Positions 43,071 to 52,632 of a stretch of DNA of 64,000 nt are shown piece by piece. Under the pieces are notes generated by a model. The model had not been told where the DNA came from and searched no databases. It saw only the letters and a list, made by a program, of their open reading frames with translations. Position 1 is the first letter of the stretch; every line of letters begins with the position of its first letter. Both the position numbers and the translations under genes were made by a program. Origin of the DNA: Synechococcus sp. LA31 (GTDB lineage Bacteria > Cyanobacteriota > Cyanobacteriia > PCC-6307 > Cyanobiaceae); assembly GCF_018502385.1 (NCBI RefSeq), contig NZ_CP075523.1, positions 744,001 to 808,000 on the forward strand, in the 5' to 3' direction.

Positions 43071-43707
43071 CCCAAAGGAGACTGCCGTGATCGTCTCTCC
43101 CGCGATCCATCCGCCACGGAATTCAACAATGCTGAATTAAGCCCCCGCGAGAGACGGTTTCGCCAGTCCCGCTGGGACTGAGGCATCACCGAACCCACCA
43201 TGTTCATTGAACATTCCGAAGCTGTGTATGTTTAGCGGGGCGCCCTCACAACAGCGTTGGCGTTGAGTACACCGGTGTGAACGCAGGGCTGGTGAAACGT
43301 GCTATTTCAGAGCGAGGTATTCTCTTGCAGACCTACACCCAGATCGATGTGAATTCGAATCCAATCGCCTGCTCACGATCAAGAACCGCCATCACCAATA
43401 ATACCTGCACAGCATCTGCGATCATTGTTAATCTACCAGGCGATTGAGTTCTCCAATTCCCAATCCATACCAGCTCATCTGCAACGCGCCATCGGCTGGA
43501 AGCCCAACAGTCCCCACTCATTCCCCTGTTTAAACATGCTGGTTAGCGGCGGGTACTAGGATAACTGGTCAATCCAGTTTCTTTGAAGCGGCGCAACCGA
43601 AGAATCAAACCTTCAGAGCCCTGTCACCGAACCTGTATCGACAGGTCGCATTCTAGAAAATGACCAGATCGATAAAGCATCCAGTGGACCGACCACAAGT
43701 TGATTGG
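43071..43707. other. 637-base intergenic region
   Basis: No supportable gene. A perfect seven-base hairpin (43164-43170 with 43174-43180, loop GCT) lacks a T run on either side. Composition is AT-richer than in the flanking core genes. The stretch 42575-42824, left of the small frame, is also empty. Confidence 0.5.
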
Positions 43708-44355
43708 CTATTTCAGGTGGATAGTACTAAATGCGAGAAGAAACAGCATTAGAAAACCAACAATGGTCGTGCCATGAATCCAATTCCATCGTTGCGATCG
43801 ATTCGACAACCAACCCTTGTAGACGCGGCTCAACCAGGGCACGAGCCACCAACCTGTAACAGCCACAGTGATCGCATTGCTGATCAACATATTGAGCGGT
43901 AAAGGCAATCGCCCAAGCGTGGTTTGACCAGCCAAAATCAGAATCATTACTGATGGGTATAACGCGAGCCATACCAGAAGGTTCACCTTCCAGGTGGGGG
44001 TGTGCTGGCCGCTCCTAACAGCAATCCATTGGTCAAATGATTGGGGCTCCACCATGGAGCTGTACCGGTACCCGATGGAAGTTTCCGCGTCTACCAGCAA
44101 GCGACGCCGCTCACTGCTGTCTAGCCAGGCAAGACAACGCTCCAGGCTCGTGAAGCGAATTCTTGCGGTGCAGTGCGTGAGCTCATCAGCTTGGTGTGGT
44201 TCATACAAGAGCTCTTGACCAAGATACCCATCAAAATGTTGAGCGGCTTGGTCTAAATCAACTTGGAGTTGTCTAAAGCCTTCCACCTGGCCTGCAGGTA
44301 GGTCGTTATGAAAGGTGTAAACAAACTCCTCATCACCTGCCGGCTGATCAGTCAT
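43708..44355 (-). CDS. Antibiotic-biosynthesis-monooxygenase-like membrane protein
   Basis: A 215 aa protein. The N-terminal half (about 1-100) is a single ABM-type ferredoxin-like domain (EEFVYTFHNDLPAGQVEGFRQLQVDLDQAAQHFDGYLGQELLYEP); the C-terminal half has three hydrophobic helices (about 122-142, 150-172, 192-212). The same ABM-plus-membrane architecture is known in bacteria (COG3224-like) without a proven reaction. It ends the region that begins with the deaminase gene 25 bases upstream on the same strand, so the two may share an mRNA. Confidence 0.75.
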   Translation of the reverse strand: MTDQPAGDEEFVYTFHNDLPAGQVEGFRQLQVDLDQAAQHFDGYLGQELLYEPHQADELTHCTARIRFTSLERCLAWLDSSERRRLLVDAETSIGYRYSSMVEPQSFDQWIAVRSGQHTPTWKVNLLVWLALYPSVMILILAGQTTLGRLPLPLNMLISNAITVAVTGWWLVPWLSRVYKGWLSNRSQRWNWIHGTTIVGFLMLFLLAFSTIHLK

Positions 44356-44380
44356 CGTCGCAAGAGCTCCTTAGGCAGAT

Positions 44381-44860
44381 TTAGTAGCGAGCTCCATCGG
44401 GTAATAGGCGGAATTCTTTCCAAACCGCAGTGGCTTCAGCCTGGAGTATCTGCGTCAAATGAATCTCGCGTTGATCTTTGGATTTCTGCATGTCTTCGTT
44501 AATTGCCTGATCAGAAAACAGATCAGAATAATCTGACCATGCTGCTGCATAAAACACCTTGCGAATGCCCGCCCAATAAGCAGTGGCGTAGCACATCGGA
44601 CAGCATTCGCAGCTGGTATACATCACACAGCCACTCAGATCCCAGGTGCCAAGCGCTTTGCAAGCTGCACGGATAGCATTCACCTCCGCATGAGCACTAG
44701 GGTCAAGATCGCGCACAACGCTATTGCCAGCAGAAGCGATAACCTTGCCATTCTTCGCAATCACGGCTCCGAATGGACCGCCTGTTTTGTTGACAACACC
44801 CGCCTCGCGCATCAATCGAATGGCTTCTCTCATCAGGCCTTGATCCTGTTCTGATGTCAT
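44381..44860 (-). CDS. Nucleoside/guanine deaminase, CDA fold
   Basis: A 159 aa zinc hydrolase. The catalytic motif is HAEVNAI (zinc His and proton-shuttling Glu), followed by CECCPMC supplying the two zinc cysteines; YTSCECCPMCYATAYWAGI is the pattern of bacterial guanine deaminases. It would convert guanine to xanthine, releasing ammonia, which fits salvage of organic nitrogen; related deaminases act on other bases. ATG 44860 is used rather than the in-frame upstream start at 44929, which adds a non-conserved extension. It lies 123 bases from the RNase gene. Confidence 0.8.
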   Translation of the reverse strand: MTSEQDQGLMREAIRLMREAGVVNKTGGPFGAVIAKNGKVIASAGNSVVRDLDPSAHAEVNAIRAACKALGTWDLSGCVMYTSCECCPMCYATAYWAGIRKVFYAAAWSDYSDLFSDQAINEDMQKSKDQREIHLTQILQAEATAVWKEFRLLPDGARY

Positions 44861-44983
44861 CGGTAGAGATGCAGTCTTAACGTCATGCTGCCCCAGAAGT
44901 TCTGATTTGCCAACCACGCAACCATTCATTGCTGGGCCACAAGAGCTCTTACACCTGATGGCAAACAGCGTGCTGTTGAGCGA

Positions 44984-47011
44984 TCAGCTGGCTGAGGCCA
45001 CAAGCTTGAGCTGATCCCGTAGTGAGTCCACCTGTTGAACACGCAGCAGCAACGCCTCTCCTGGCTGGGCGTTCTGCGGGCATTCAGCCGCCAGGTCCAT
45101 GGCCAGATCATCGATCCGCACCAGGCCGAGCCGGTCTTGGGGACGAAGCCAGCGCAGGAAGTCAGCACGCCATTGGCTGCTTTTGTGGGCTTCAAACCAC
45201 ACCTGCTGCCAGTGGCGCTGGTCTTCGCGGGAGATGCCGATGCCCTCGCGCACTGCTCCATCAAAGCTGTTGAGCAGATCCTGTAATGCGTCTTCGCCCA
45301 TGGGAGTGTCGCCACTGAGCTGAGCCAGAATCTGGCGCTGCACCACCAGATCGCCGTAGCGCCGGATTGGCGAGGTGGCCTGGGCGTAAGCAGGAAGCCC
45401 GAGGCTGAAGTGGGGTGAAGCCTGGGTTCCCATCAACCCGCGGCTGAGGCAGCGCTTGATCGCCGCAAAGCGCACGGCACCATCGGGCAGCGCGTCGAGC
45501 TCTGCTTTCGGTGGCAGCTCGGCCGGCAACTGGCTGCGGAAGGGCAGCGCTAGGCCATGCTCAACGCCGAACCGCGCTGCGATCGCACCAGCCAGGATCA
45601 TCGCCTCAGCCACCATGGCGCGGGATGGGCTGGGCTCGCTGACCTCGAGCACGGGCTCGCCACCTTTGCTGCGGATGCGCCCTTCCGGGAGATCCATCAG
45701 CAGCGCTCCCTGGCGGACTCGCCATTGGCGACGGCGATTCAGCAGCTGATCGAGATCGGCAAGATCGCGCTCTTGCGGCGGCGCCAGATCGATCAAGTCA
45801 TCGGCATCGCTGTAGCTCAACCGGTAGGTGGGCTTCACCCAGCTGCGCACGATGCCGTAGGCCGCGATGTCGCCCTCCGCATCGAGATCCACCCAGGTGC
45901 TCCAGGCGGCACTGCGGATACCGGCCCTCAGGCTGAAGGGGCCTGTGGTGAGGGCCAGCGGAAACATTGGTAGGTTTCCGCTGGCCAGATACAGGCTGCT
46001 GCCGCGGCGGCGCGCCTCCAGATCGAGCGGCGAATCCACGGGCACCAAACGACCTGGATCGGCCACATGAATCCACAACCTCAGGCTGCCGTCTGGCCGG
46101 CGCTCTAGGGCCAGGCCATCGTCGATGTCGCGGGTGTCGTCATCGTCAACCGTGACGCAGCGCTGGCCCGTGAGATCAAGGCGGCCAGAGTCGCCCGGAA
46201 GCTCTTGATCCTGTAAAGCGAGCACCCGTTCGGCCTCGGCCTCGAGCTCTGCACTGAAACCGAGGCTCCAAGTGGTGTCGGCCATCGACACCAAGTGGTG
46301 GCGATCCCATTGACCGAGATCCACCAAGAGATGTCGGAGATCGCCGCGGTCCTGAGCGAGATGGAGAGCGGTGAGGCTCTGGCGCAGCTCCGGTTCAAGT
46401 TGATCGAGCTCCAAGGCACCGGCCGCCAGTTGCTTCAGGGCCTCGAGCCGCTGCTGCTGCTCGGGTGGCAAACGATCGAAACTCACGGGCTGCCGAGCGC
46501 GGAGCAACTGCTGCCACTGCTGTTGACGTTGCTCTTGCAGCTGTTTGAGACGCCGATCGCGGCGCAGCGGTTTCAGCTCTGCGGCGCTGCGGGCCTGGAT
46601 CTGACCCTGCTTGAACCGAAACCACTGCTGAGGCCCAACAAGCTTCAACCAGCAGCTCGCCAATTGGGCTGGCTCGGTGCCGCCACACGCCAGATCAGCA
46701 AAATCTCGAATCTCAAGCGTCTCGGTTGATTCAAGAAGCAGGAGCCAGGTTGCGCCCCAGCTGCGCCTTGTGAGACCTGCGTCGTTCAGGTCTTCGGGCT
46801 TGAGCGCCCAAGGCGAAGCCCCCAACCGCTGCGGTGCATCGGTACCGGAGGGCAGGGGGCAAATGAGCTCCAGCTGACGCTGAGGCACAACGGATGATTT
46901 GGCGTCGAAGCCAATGCGCAAGCGCACTTTGCTGCCCTGCACGGCTTCAACCACCGCAAGCTGCGCTCCGCGGGATTCCTGAACACCGACTAGGTCGCCG
47001 GGATGGAACAC
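44984..47011 (-). CDS. RNase R / RNase II family exoribonuclease
   Basis: A 675 aa 3'-5' exoribonuclease. The RNB catalytic region is clear: TVDDDDTRDIDDGLALER (the Asp cluster that binds two Mg ions, about residues 296-313), HVADPGRLVPVDSPLDLEARRRGSSLYL and YAQATSPIRRYGDLVVQRQI near 530-550. Cold-shock domains at the N-terminus are poorly conserved; an S1-like end (LVRIDDLAMDL...) is present. The frame runs on to 47074 across the rpsR stop; GTG 47011 avoids the overlap and is chosen. It directly follows rpsR, suggesting cotranscription with ribosomal protein genes. Confidence 0.9.
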   Translation of the reverse strand: MFHPGDLVGVQESRGAQLAVVEAVQGSKVRLRIGFDAKSSVVPQRQLELICPLPSGTDAPQRLGASPWALKPEDLNDAGLTRRSWGATWLLLLESTETLEIRDFADLACGGTEPAQLASCWLKLVGPQQWFRFKQGQIQARSAAELKPLRRDRRLKQLQEQRQQQWQQLLRARQPVSFDRLPPEQQQRLEALKQLAAGALELDQLEPELRQSLTALHLAQDRGDLRHLLVDLGQWDRHHLVSMADTTWSLGFSAELEAEAERVLALQDQELPGDSGRLDLTGQRCVTVDDDDTRDIDDGLALERRPDGSLRLWIHVADPGRLVPVDSPLDLEARRRGSSLYLASGNLPMFPLALTTGPFSLRAGIRSAAWSTWVDLDAEGDIAAYGIVRSWVKPTYRLSYSDADDLIDLAPPQERDLADLDQLLNRRRQWRVRQGALLMDLPEGRIRSKGGEPVLEVSEPSPSRAMVAEAMILAGAIAARFGVEHGLALPFRSQLPAELPPKAELDALPDGAVRFAAIKRCLSRGLMGTQASPHFSLGLPAYAQATSPIRRYGDLVVQRQILAQLSGDTPMGEDALQDLLNSFDGAVREGIGISREDQRHWQQVWFEAHKSSQWRADFLRWLRPQDRLGLVRIDDLAMDLAAECPQNAQPGEALLLRVQQVDSLRDQLKLVASAS

Positions 47012-47027
47012 CGCGGAAGCCAGGGGA

Positions 47028-47249
47028 TCAGCCCTCGGGGTTAACGAAGGGCAGCAGAGCCACGATGCGGGCACGCTTCACCGCATTGGTGAGGTCGCGC
47101 TGCTGCTTGGCAGTGAGGCCGGTGAGACGACGGGGAAGGATCTTGCCGCGCTCGGTGATGAATTTCTTGAGCAGATCGACATCCTTGTAGTCGATCGGAT
47201 CACCGGGCTTGATCGGCGACAGACGCTTCTTGAAGAAGGAGCTAGCCAT
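47028..47249 (-). CDS. rpsR: 30S ribosomal protein S18
   Basis: A 73 aa ribosomal protein of the small-subunit platform. It is recognised by [48 protein letters not shown]. No Cys zinc ligands are present (the C-minus form usual in cyanobacteria). It lies between rpmG (68 bases upstream) and the RNase gene on the same strand. Confidence 0.97.
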   Translation of the reverse strand: MASSFFKKRLSPIKPGDPIDYKDVDLLKKFITERGKILPRRLTGLTAKQQRDLTNAVKRARIVALLPFVNPEG

Positions 47250-47317
47250 GAGAGAACGGGGGAAGAGAAAAGCAGAAGGCGCTGACTACACAGCAGGAGA
47301 TGGCGTCACAGCCGAGA

Positions 47318-47512
47318 TCACTTGATCTCTTTGTGGACCGTCGACGCGTTGCAGTGCGGGCAAAACTTCTTCAGTTCGATCCGTTCAGTGGTGTTGCGGC
47401 GGTTCTTCTGGGTGGTGTAACGGGACACACCAGGAGACCGCTTGGCGGGGTTGGACCGGCATTCGGTGCACTCGAGAGTGATCACGATCCGGACGCCCTT
47501 GTTCTTAGCCAT
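47318..47512 (-). CDS. rpmG: 50S ribosomal protein L33
   Basis: A 64 aa protein with two CxxC zinc-knuckle pairs, C-T-E-C (about residues 14-17) and C-P-H-C (about 54-57), making it the zinc-binding (C+) form. [13 protein letters not shown] and [16 protein letters not shown] are diagnostic. First gene of an rpmG-rpsR unit; it diverges from pheT. Confidence 0.97.
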   Translation of the reverse strand: MAKNKGVRIVITLECTECRSNPAKRSPGVSRYTTQKNRRNTTERIELKKFCPHCNASTVHKEIK

Positions 47513-47628
47513 AAAGGACGTTGCCTCGCTTTGGCGATGCGGGTTGGACAGCGATCAACCATAGCTTGTCGCCTGACCTCTCCCCTCAGGCCCTGTCCTT
47601 AGAGTCGGCCGATTACGGACGTCTTGAC

Positions 47629-50091
47629 ATGCGGGTCTCGCTCCAATGGCTGCAGGAGCTGGTGGCCTGCACGTTGCCGGTTGAGGAGCTCGCCGAACGG
47701 TTATCGGTGGCTGGCTTTGAAGTGGAGGAGATCGAGGATCTCGCCGCCCGAGCCGCTGGTGTGGTGGTGGGCCATGTGCAAAGCCGTGAACCGCATCCCA
47801 ACGCCGACAAGTTGAGCGTTTGCACGGTGGCGATCGGCGCCGATGAACCGCTGCAGATTGTCTGTGGTGCCAAGAATGTGCGCGCTGGCATTCATGTGGC
47901 CGTCGCCACGGTGGGGTCGTACCTGCCGGCGGTTGATCTCACGATCAAACCTGCTGAGCTGCGTGGCGTGGCCAGCAGCGGCATGATCTGCTCCCTCTCC
48001 GAGCTGGGTCTAGCCGACAGCTCCGATGGGATCGTGATCCTCGATGAGGCCCTCGCCAGCGTGCCCGCCTTGGGCACTCCCGTTGGCCCGATGTTTGGGC
48101 TCGACGATCAAGTGCTCGAGCTGGCGATCACCGCCAACCGACCCGATGGCCTGTCGATGCAGGGCATCGCCCGTGAGGTGGCCGCCCTCAGCGGAGCGGC
48201 CCTAAACCTTCCCGCTGCGGCTCCGGCCATTCCAGTGCAACCACTGCCGGTCAGCGCATCGGTGCAGGAACGCATCGAAGCCGGCGGGTTGTTCAGCGTT
48301 ACGGCGCTCAACAACCTCCAGGTGGGCCCCTCACCCCAGTGGTTGCAAAGCCGCTTGGAGCGCGCGGGCCTACGGCCCATCAACAACGTGGTGGACATCA
48401 CCAATCTGGTGATGCTGGAGTTTGGCCAGCCATTGCATGCGTTTGATGCCGCCAAGTTGGCGGCTCTCAGTGGAGGCCAGGCCGATCCCTCGCGCCTGGA
48501 TCTGCGCAGCGGCCACAGCGGAGAGGCCTTCAAGGCTCTTGACGCCAGCGAGCACAGCCTCAGTGATGAAGCTTGGGTGGTGAGCTACGCCGACCAGCCT
48601 GTGGCTCTGGCCGGCGTGATCGGTGGCGACAACAGCTGCGTGGATTCCTCCACCACCAGCATCTGGCTCGAGGCGGCGATGTTCGCCCCGCAAACGGTGC
48701 GCCGTAGCGCCCGCAGCGTGGGTCTGCGCACCGATGCCAGCAGCCGCTTTGAAAAGGGCCTTCCGCGTGAGGTGACCCTCAACGCAGCCGATCGGGCCGT
48801 GCAACTGCTGCAAGACCTTTGCGGTGCCCAGGTGGAGGGTCGCTGGGGGCATGAGCGCAGCGAAGCACCACGCCCAGCCCTGCAGCTCCGCAGCGACGCC
48901 CTGCACAACCTGCTGGGTCCGGTGGTGGATGCCAGTGGTGAGGAAGGAGACCTGCCCAACGCCGAGATCGAGCAGATCCTCACCGCCCTGGGCTGCCAGC
49001 TCCGCCCAGACGACGAGGGCTGGCAGGTTCAGGTGCCTCCCTCACGCGCCATGGATCTGCAGCGGGAAGTGGATCTGATTGAAGAAGTGGCGCGCCTGGT
49101 GGGCTACGACCGCTTTGCCAGTCATCTGCCCGATCCAACCGAACCCGGCGGTCTGAGCGACGCGCAGCAAGCCGAGCGTCGGCTGCGCCGGATGCTCGTG
49201 GATGCAGGCCTGCAGGAAACCTGCAGCCTCTCGCTCGGCCCGGCCGAATCAGATCGCCCTGGTGCGGATCCGCAGCGGCGCGTGGCGCTGGCGAACCCTC
49301 TGCTCGCCGATTACAGCCACCTGCGCGACAGCCTGGTGGATGAGCTGCTCCAGGCCGCACAACGCAATCTGCAGGCTGGTCGCAGTGGCTTCTGGGCGTT
49401 CGAGCTGGGCAACGTGTTTGATGCCACGGCCGCTGATGGCGGTCAGCGCCTGCAGCTAGCGGGTGTGATCTGCGGATCGCGCCAGGCTGAACTGTGGAGC
49501 AGCAGCGGGAAACCACAGGCGCTGGATTACTTCCAGGCGCGCGGTGTGCTGCAACAGCCCTTGGACAGTCTCAAGTTGCCTGTGGAGGATCGCCGCCTCA
49601 GCGATGAGCCGCTGTTGCATCCCGGCCGTGCCGCCCAGCTCGCGGTGGAAGGGCGGCCGGGCGGTTGGTTCGGCCAGGTGCATCCCGAACTGGCTGAGCG
49701 CTACGACCTGCCCGCTGCCACCTACCTGTTCCAACTGGAGATGGCGCAACTGCTCAGCGCTGCCACCCGCCGCAACCGCTGGCAGCCGGCCTTCGCCTCC
49801 TTCGCCACGGTGCCAGCCTCCGAACGCGATCTGGCGCTGGTGGTGCCTGCGACAACCGCCAGCGGTCAGTTACTGCAAGCGATCCGCAAGGCCGGTAAGC
49901 CCCTGCTCGAGCAGGCTGAACTGGTCGACCGCTACGAGGGTGAACAGGTGGCAGCAGGCAGCTGCAGCCAGGCCTTCCGCCTGCGTTACCGCGATGCCAA
50001 GCGCACCCTCACCGACACGGAAGTGGATGGCGCCCACGAGAAGATCCGTGCGGCGTTGGAGAAGCAGTTCGGAGCCCAGCTGCGGGGCTGA
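47629..50091 (+). CDS. pheT: Phenylalanyl-tRNA synthetase beta subunit
   Basis: An 820 aa subunit, normal length for bacterial PheT. Domains in order: N-terminal OB-fold tRNA-binding domain (about 39-150, GVVVGHVQSREPHPNADKLSVC), B3/B4 editing domain (about 205-395, PINNVVDITNLVMLEFGQPLHAFD), B5 (about 410-480), a catalytic-like core, and the C-terminal anticodon-binding FDX-ACB domain (about 725-818, FASFATVPASERDLALVV...). ATG 47629 is chosen at the conserved MRVSLQWLQELV. Its alpha-subunit gene is not in this window. It converges with rlmD, 21 bases apart. Confidence 0.96.
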   Translation: MRVSLQWLQELVACTLPVEELAERLSVAGFEVEEIEDLAARAAGVVVGHVQSREPHPNADKLSVCTVAIGADEPLQIVCGAKNVRAGIHVAVATVGSYLPAVDLTIKPAELRGVASSGMICSLSELGLADSSDGIVILDEALASVPALGTPVGPMFGLDDQVLELAITANRPDGLSMQGIAREVAALSGAALNLPAAAPAIPVQPLPVSASVQERIEAGGLFSVTALNNLQVGPSPQWLQSRLERAGLRPINNVVDITNLVMLEFGQPLHAFDAAKLAALSGGQADPSRLDLRSGHSGEAFKALDASEHSLSDEAWVVSYADQPVALAGVIGGDNSCVDSSTTSIWLEAAMFAPQTVRRSARSVGLRTDASSRFEKGLPREVTLNAADRAVQLLQDLCGAQVEGRWGHERSEAPRPALQLRSDALHNLLGPVVDASGEEGDLPNAEIEQILTALGCQLRPDDEGWQVQVPPSRAMDLQREVDLIEEVARLVGYDRFASHLPDPTEPGGLSDAQQAERRLRRMLVDAGLQETCSLSLGPAESDRPGADPQRRVALANPLLADYSHLRDSLVDELLQAAQRNLQAGRSGFWAFELGNVFDATAADGGQRLQLAGVICGSRQAELWSSSGKPQALDYFQARGVLQQPLDSLKLPVEDRRLSDEPLLHPGRAAQLAVEGRPGGWFGQVHPELAERYDLPAATYLFQLEMAQLLSAATRRNRWQPAFASFATVPASERDLALVVPATTASGQLLQAIRKAGKPLLEQAELVDRYEGEQVAAGSCSQAFRLRYRDAKRTLTDTEVDGAHEKIRAALEKQFGAQLRG

Positions 50092-50112
50092 GTCGCGCGG
50101 CCGCCTGCCGGA

Positions 50113-51474
50113 TCAGTCGCGCTCCAGCAGGGCCACGCATTCCACGTGGCTCGTTTGCGGGAAGAAATCCACCGGCTGGATTGGCCGGATCCGGTATCCC
50201 GCCGCACTCAGTAGGCCCAGATCCCGCGCCAGCGTGGCTGGATTGCAGCTGATGTAGGCAATGCGTTTAGGGGGCGCCTTCAGGATTGCGTCCATCACCT
50301 CCGGTGCCAGGCCCTTGCGCGGCGGATCCACCAGCAAGGATTCCGCCCAGGCCAAATGCACCGCCAGGGAAGCCAGTACATCGGCTTGCTCAAAACGCGC
50401 CTTGGGCAGCTCGTTGCGCTCAGCATTGGCACGTGCTTGATCCACTGAGGCCTGTTGCAGCTCCAGGCCCAAGACATCAAGGCCCGCAGCGGCGAGCGGC
50501 AAGGAAAAAGTGCCAATACCGCAATAGGCCTCGAGCACCTGGCTATCGGGTTGCTCCGAGAAAAACGCCACCAGCAGCGGAACCAGCCGCTCCGCCTGGG
50601 CGGTGTTCACTTGGAAAAACGTATCAGCGCCGATGTGCAACGCATGGCCGGCGAAGCTCTCCAGCAGCCAGGAGCGTCCGCTCACCTGAAACGTGTCCGG
50701 GCCCAGCACCACATTGTTGGCCTTCGGCTGGATGTTGAGGTTCACGCCCACCACCTCCGGCCAGCGTTGTTGCCACTGATGAGCCAGAGCTTCCAACCCC
50801 GGCAGGTTGTTGTGGCTGCTCACCAAGGTGATCAACACCTCGCCGCTGTGGTGGCCCACCCGTAGTGCCAGGTGGCGCAAGCCGCCGCCCTGGCTCAGAT
50901 TCACATCTACTGGCCAGCGGGTGGCCTCCAGATCGGCCTTGATCGGTTGAATCAGAGCATCGATCCGTGGATCGAGCACCGGGCAGCGGTTCATGTTCAC
51001 GATCTTGTGGCTGCCGCGGCGGTAATAACCGGCTCGCAATTGGCCTTCCGGGCTGCGCTCGAGCGGGATCAAGGCACGATTGCGGTATCCCAGCGGACTC
51101 GCTGCCTGGAGGATCGGCAACACATCCAGGTTCAGATGCGCGAGGCGTTGCAAAGCCTGGCGCACCAGATCTGTTTTCAGCTCAGCCTGGGCCGGATCAC
51201 TGCAGTGCTGGAGCGAGCAACCCCCGCAACGCTCCACCAGGATGCAAGCCGGCTTACGCCGCTCAGGGGCAGGATCTTCAACGCCCACCAGGTCTGCTTC
51301 CAGATGCCGCTTGGCCTGGCGGCGCAGCCGGGCTAGCACCCGTTCCCCTGGCAGGGCGCCGGGCACAAACACCACCAACTCCTCGAAGCGACCGACACCT
51401 TGGCCGTCATGGCCCAGGCCATAAATCGTGACTTCGAAGGTTTGACCAAGCCGCAGTGCTGTTTTGGTGGCCAT
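50113..51474 (-). CDS. rlmD: 23S rRNA (uracil-1939-C5)-methyltransferase RlmD-type
   Basis: A 453 aa RNA m5U methyltransferase. N-terminal TRAM domain (about 8-60), then a 4Fe-4S cluster motif CILVERCGGCSLQHC (C-x5-C-x2-C), the SAM site EAYCGIGTFSLPLA (about 310) and the catalytic nucleophile in YISCNPATLARDL (about 410-422). The specific target (U1939 or U747) cannot be proven by eye; RlmD-like length fits. ATG 51474 is chosen; the frame is open 204 codons further but runs across the divergent apcD gene. Converges with pheT. Confidence 0.92.
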   Translation of the reverse strand: MATKTALRLGQTFEVTIYGLGHDGQGVGRFEELVVFVPGALPGERVLARLRRQAKRHLEADLVGVEDPAPERRKPACILVERCGGCSLQHCSDPAQAELKTDLVRQALQRLAHLNLDVLPILQAASPLGYRNRALIPLERSPEGQLRAGYYRRGSHKIVNMNRCPVLDPRIDALIQPIKADLEATRWPVDVNLSQGGGLRHLALRVGHHSGEVLITLVSSHNNLPGLEALAHQWQQRWPEVVGVNLNIQPKANNVVLGPDTFQVSGRSWLLESFAGHALHIGADTFFQVNTAQAERLVPLLVAFFSEQPDSQVLEAYCGIGTFSLPLAAAGLDVLGLELQQASVDQARANAERNELPKARFEQADVLASLAVHLAWAESLLVDPPRKGLAPEVMDAILKAPPKRIAYISCNPATLARDLGLLSAAGYRIRPIQPVDFFPQTSHVECVALLERD

Positions 51475-51582
51475 GGCACGCGCCCGTGGATGCATCGACC
51501 CTATCGGTGCGTAAACACCTGAGCTCACAAGGGCTGCTGGAGCTTCAGTCTCGATAAGATCGACGAGCAACAGGTGGTTTCG

Positions 51583-52077
51583 ATGAGCGTCGTACGCGAT
51601 CTGATCCTGCAGGCAGACGATCAGCTCCGCTATCCCACCGGCGGTGAGCTTCGCTCGATGGTGGATTTCCTCACCACCGGCGCTAGCCGCATGGCGGTGG
51701 TGAGGGCCCTCACCGACAACGAGAAAAAGATCGTTGACGAAGCGGCCAAACAGCTGTTCAGCCGCAAGCCTGAATACGTCGCCCCCGGCGGCAATGCCTA
51801 CGGTCAGAAGCAGCGCGCCCAGTGCCTGCGTGATTTCGGCTGGTACCTGCGCCTGGTGACCTACGGCGTGCTCGCCGGCAGCACCGAGATGATCCAAAAA
51901 ATCGGCCTGGAAGGCGCACGCGAGATGTACAACAGCCTCGGCGTGCCCATGCCTGGCATGGTGGAATCCATGCGCTGCCTGAAGCAGGCTTCCCTCGTGC
52001 TGCTCAATAGCGACGATGCAGCCCTGGCATCCCCCTACTTCGACTTTCTGATTCAGGGCATGCAGACCCCCTGCTGA
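51583..52077 (+). CDS. apcD: Allophycocyanin alpha-B subunit ApcD
   Basis: A 164 aa phycobiliprotein of the phycobilisome core that acts as a terminal emitter and passes energy mainly to photosystem I. Identified by [26 protein letters not shown] and [29 protein letters not shown], in which the Cys (about 81) carries phycocyanobilin. ApcA differs in its N-terminal region. ATG 51583 follows AGGTGG and is preferred to an upstream ATG at 51574. The gene has its own terminator and is divergent from rlmD. Confidence 0.93.
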   Translation: MSVVRDLILQADDQLRYPTGGELRSMVDFLTTGASRMAVVRALTDNEKKIVDEAAKQLFSRKPEYVAPGGNAYGQKQRAQCLRDFGWYLRLVTYGVLAGSTEMIQKIGLEGAREMYNSLGVPMPGMVESMRCLKQASLVLLNSDDAALASPYFDFLIQGMQTPC

Positions 52078-52106
52078 TCCATTCATTGCATCCGCATCAA
52101 TCCGAG

Positions 52107-52133
52107 GCCGGCACAGGAGTGCCGGCTTTTTTT
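52107..52133 (+). terminator. Strong intrinsic terminator after apcD
   Basis: Perfect eight-base-pair stem (52107-52114 with 52119-52126), four-base loop AGGA, followed by seven T (52127-52133). It lies 30 bases past the apcD stop. Confidence 0.95.
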
Positions 52134-52188
52134 GTGAGCAGCGTTCTTAAGCGTCTTACCTAATGCACTGATTTGGTCTCAGGCTGTG

Positions 52189-52224
52189 TCCAACTACGGA
52201 TATCTGCAGATATCCGTAGTTGGA
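52189..52224. repeat. 36-base perfect palindrome
   Basis: The sequence from TCCAACTACGG to CCGTAGTTGGA is its own reverse complement, centred on CTGCAG at 52204-52209. Flanking bases do not pair. No T run follows, so it is not an ordinary terminator. Confidence 0.95.
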
Positions 52225-52595
52225 GGCGTGATCTTGTCGCACATGCCGGTCTTGATCATCAGCGCGTGTTGGTCATCTCTCGGCACAACAGGATGCAGCG
52301 AACCATCGATTGTTTGAGACAGGGTGCACAGCTCATTGCTGCCGAGCTGCACCTGGAGAATCGGGTTGGCGCGAGTCTCGCTGTTCCAGTCTTCGTCGTA
52401 TACCTAGACTTACGCTTAGACTAGAATGGGACCACCAAAAAAGCTTTTGCGTTCCTTGAGGTAGCCGCTCACCCCGCATCATCCAATGCTGTTTTCCGTG
52501 AAGCCGCTCATCCATTCGATGTCGCAACGAACGTCCTGCGCCAGTCGACATCCTCCAGCATCTGCTGATCCGAACCGAGGAAGGTCATCGAACCC

Positions 52596-52632
52596 AGCGT
52601 GCGTACCTGTGTCTACAGCAGGTACGCACGCT
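52596..52632. repeat. Inverted repeat with 14-base arms
   Basis: Arms AGCGTGCGTACCTG and CAGGTACGCACGCT are perfect and separated by nine bases. Nearby at 52666-52682 is a further 7-base dyad with a three-base spacer (GTCCAGA-ATC-TCTGGAC). No T run follows either. Confidence 0.9.

Noticed and set aside
43333-43521. 62-aa minus-strand frame in the 43-kb gap
   Set aside because: No ribosome-binding site, no domain and no protein-like periodicity; listed as empty intergenic sequence.
51475-52086. 204-codon N-terminal extension of RlmD
   Set aside because: It runs antisense across apcD; the conserved TRAM domain starts just after ATG 51474.
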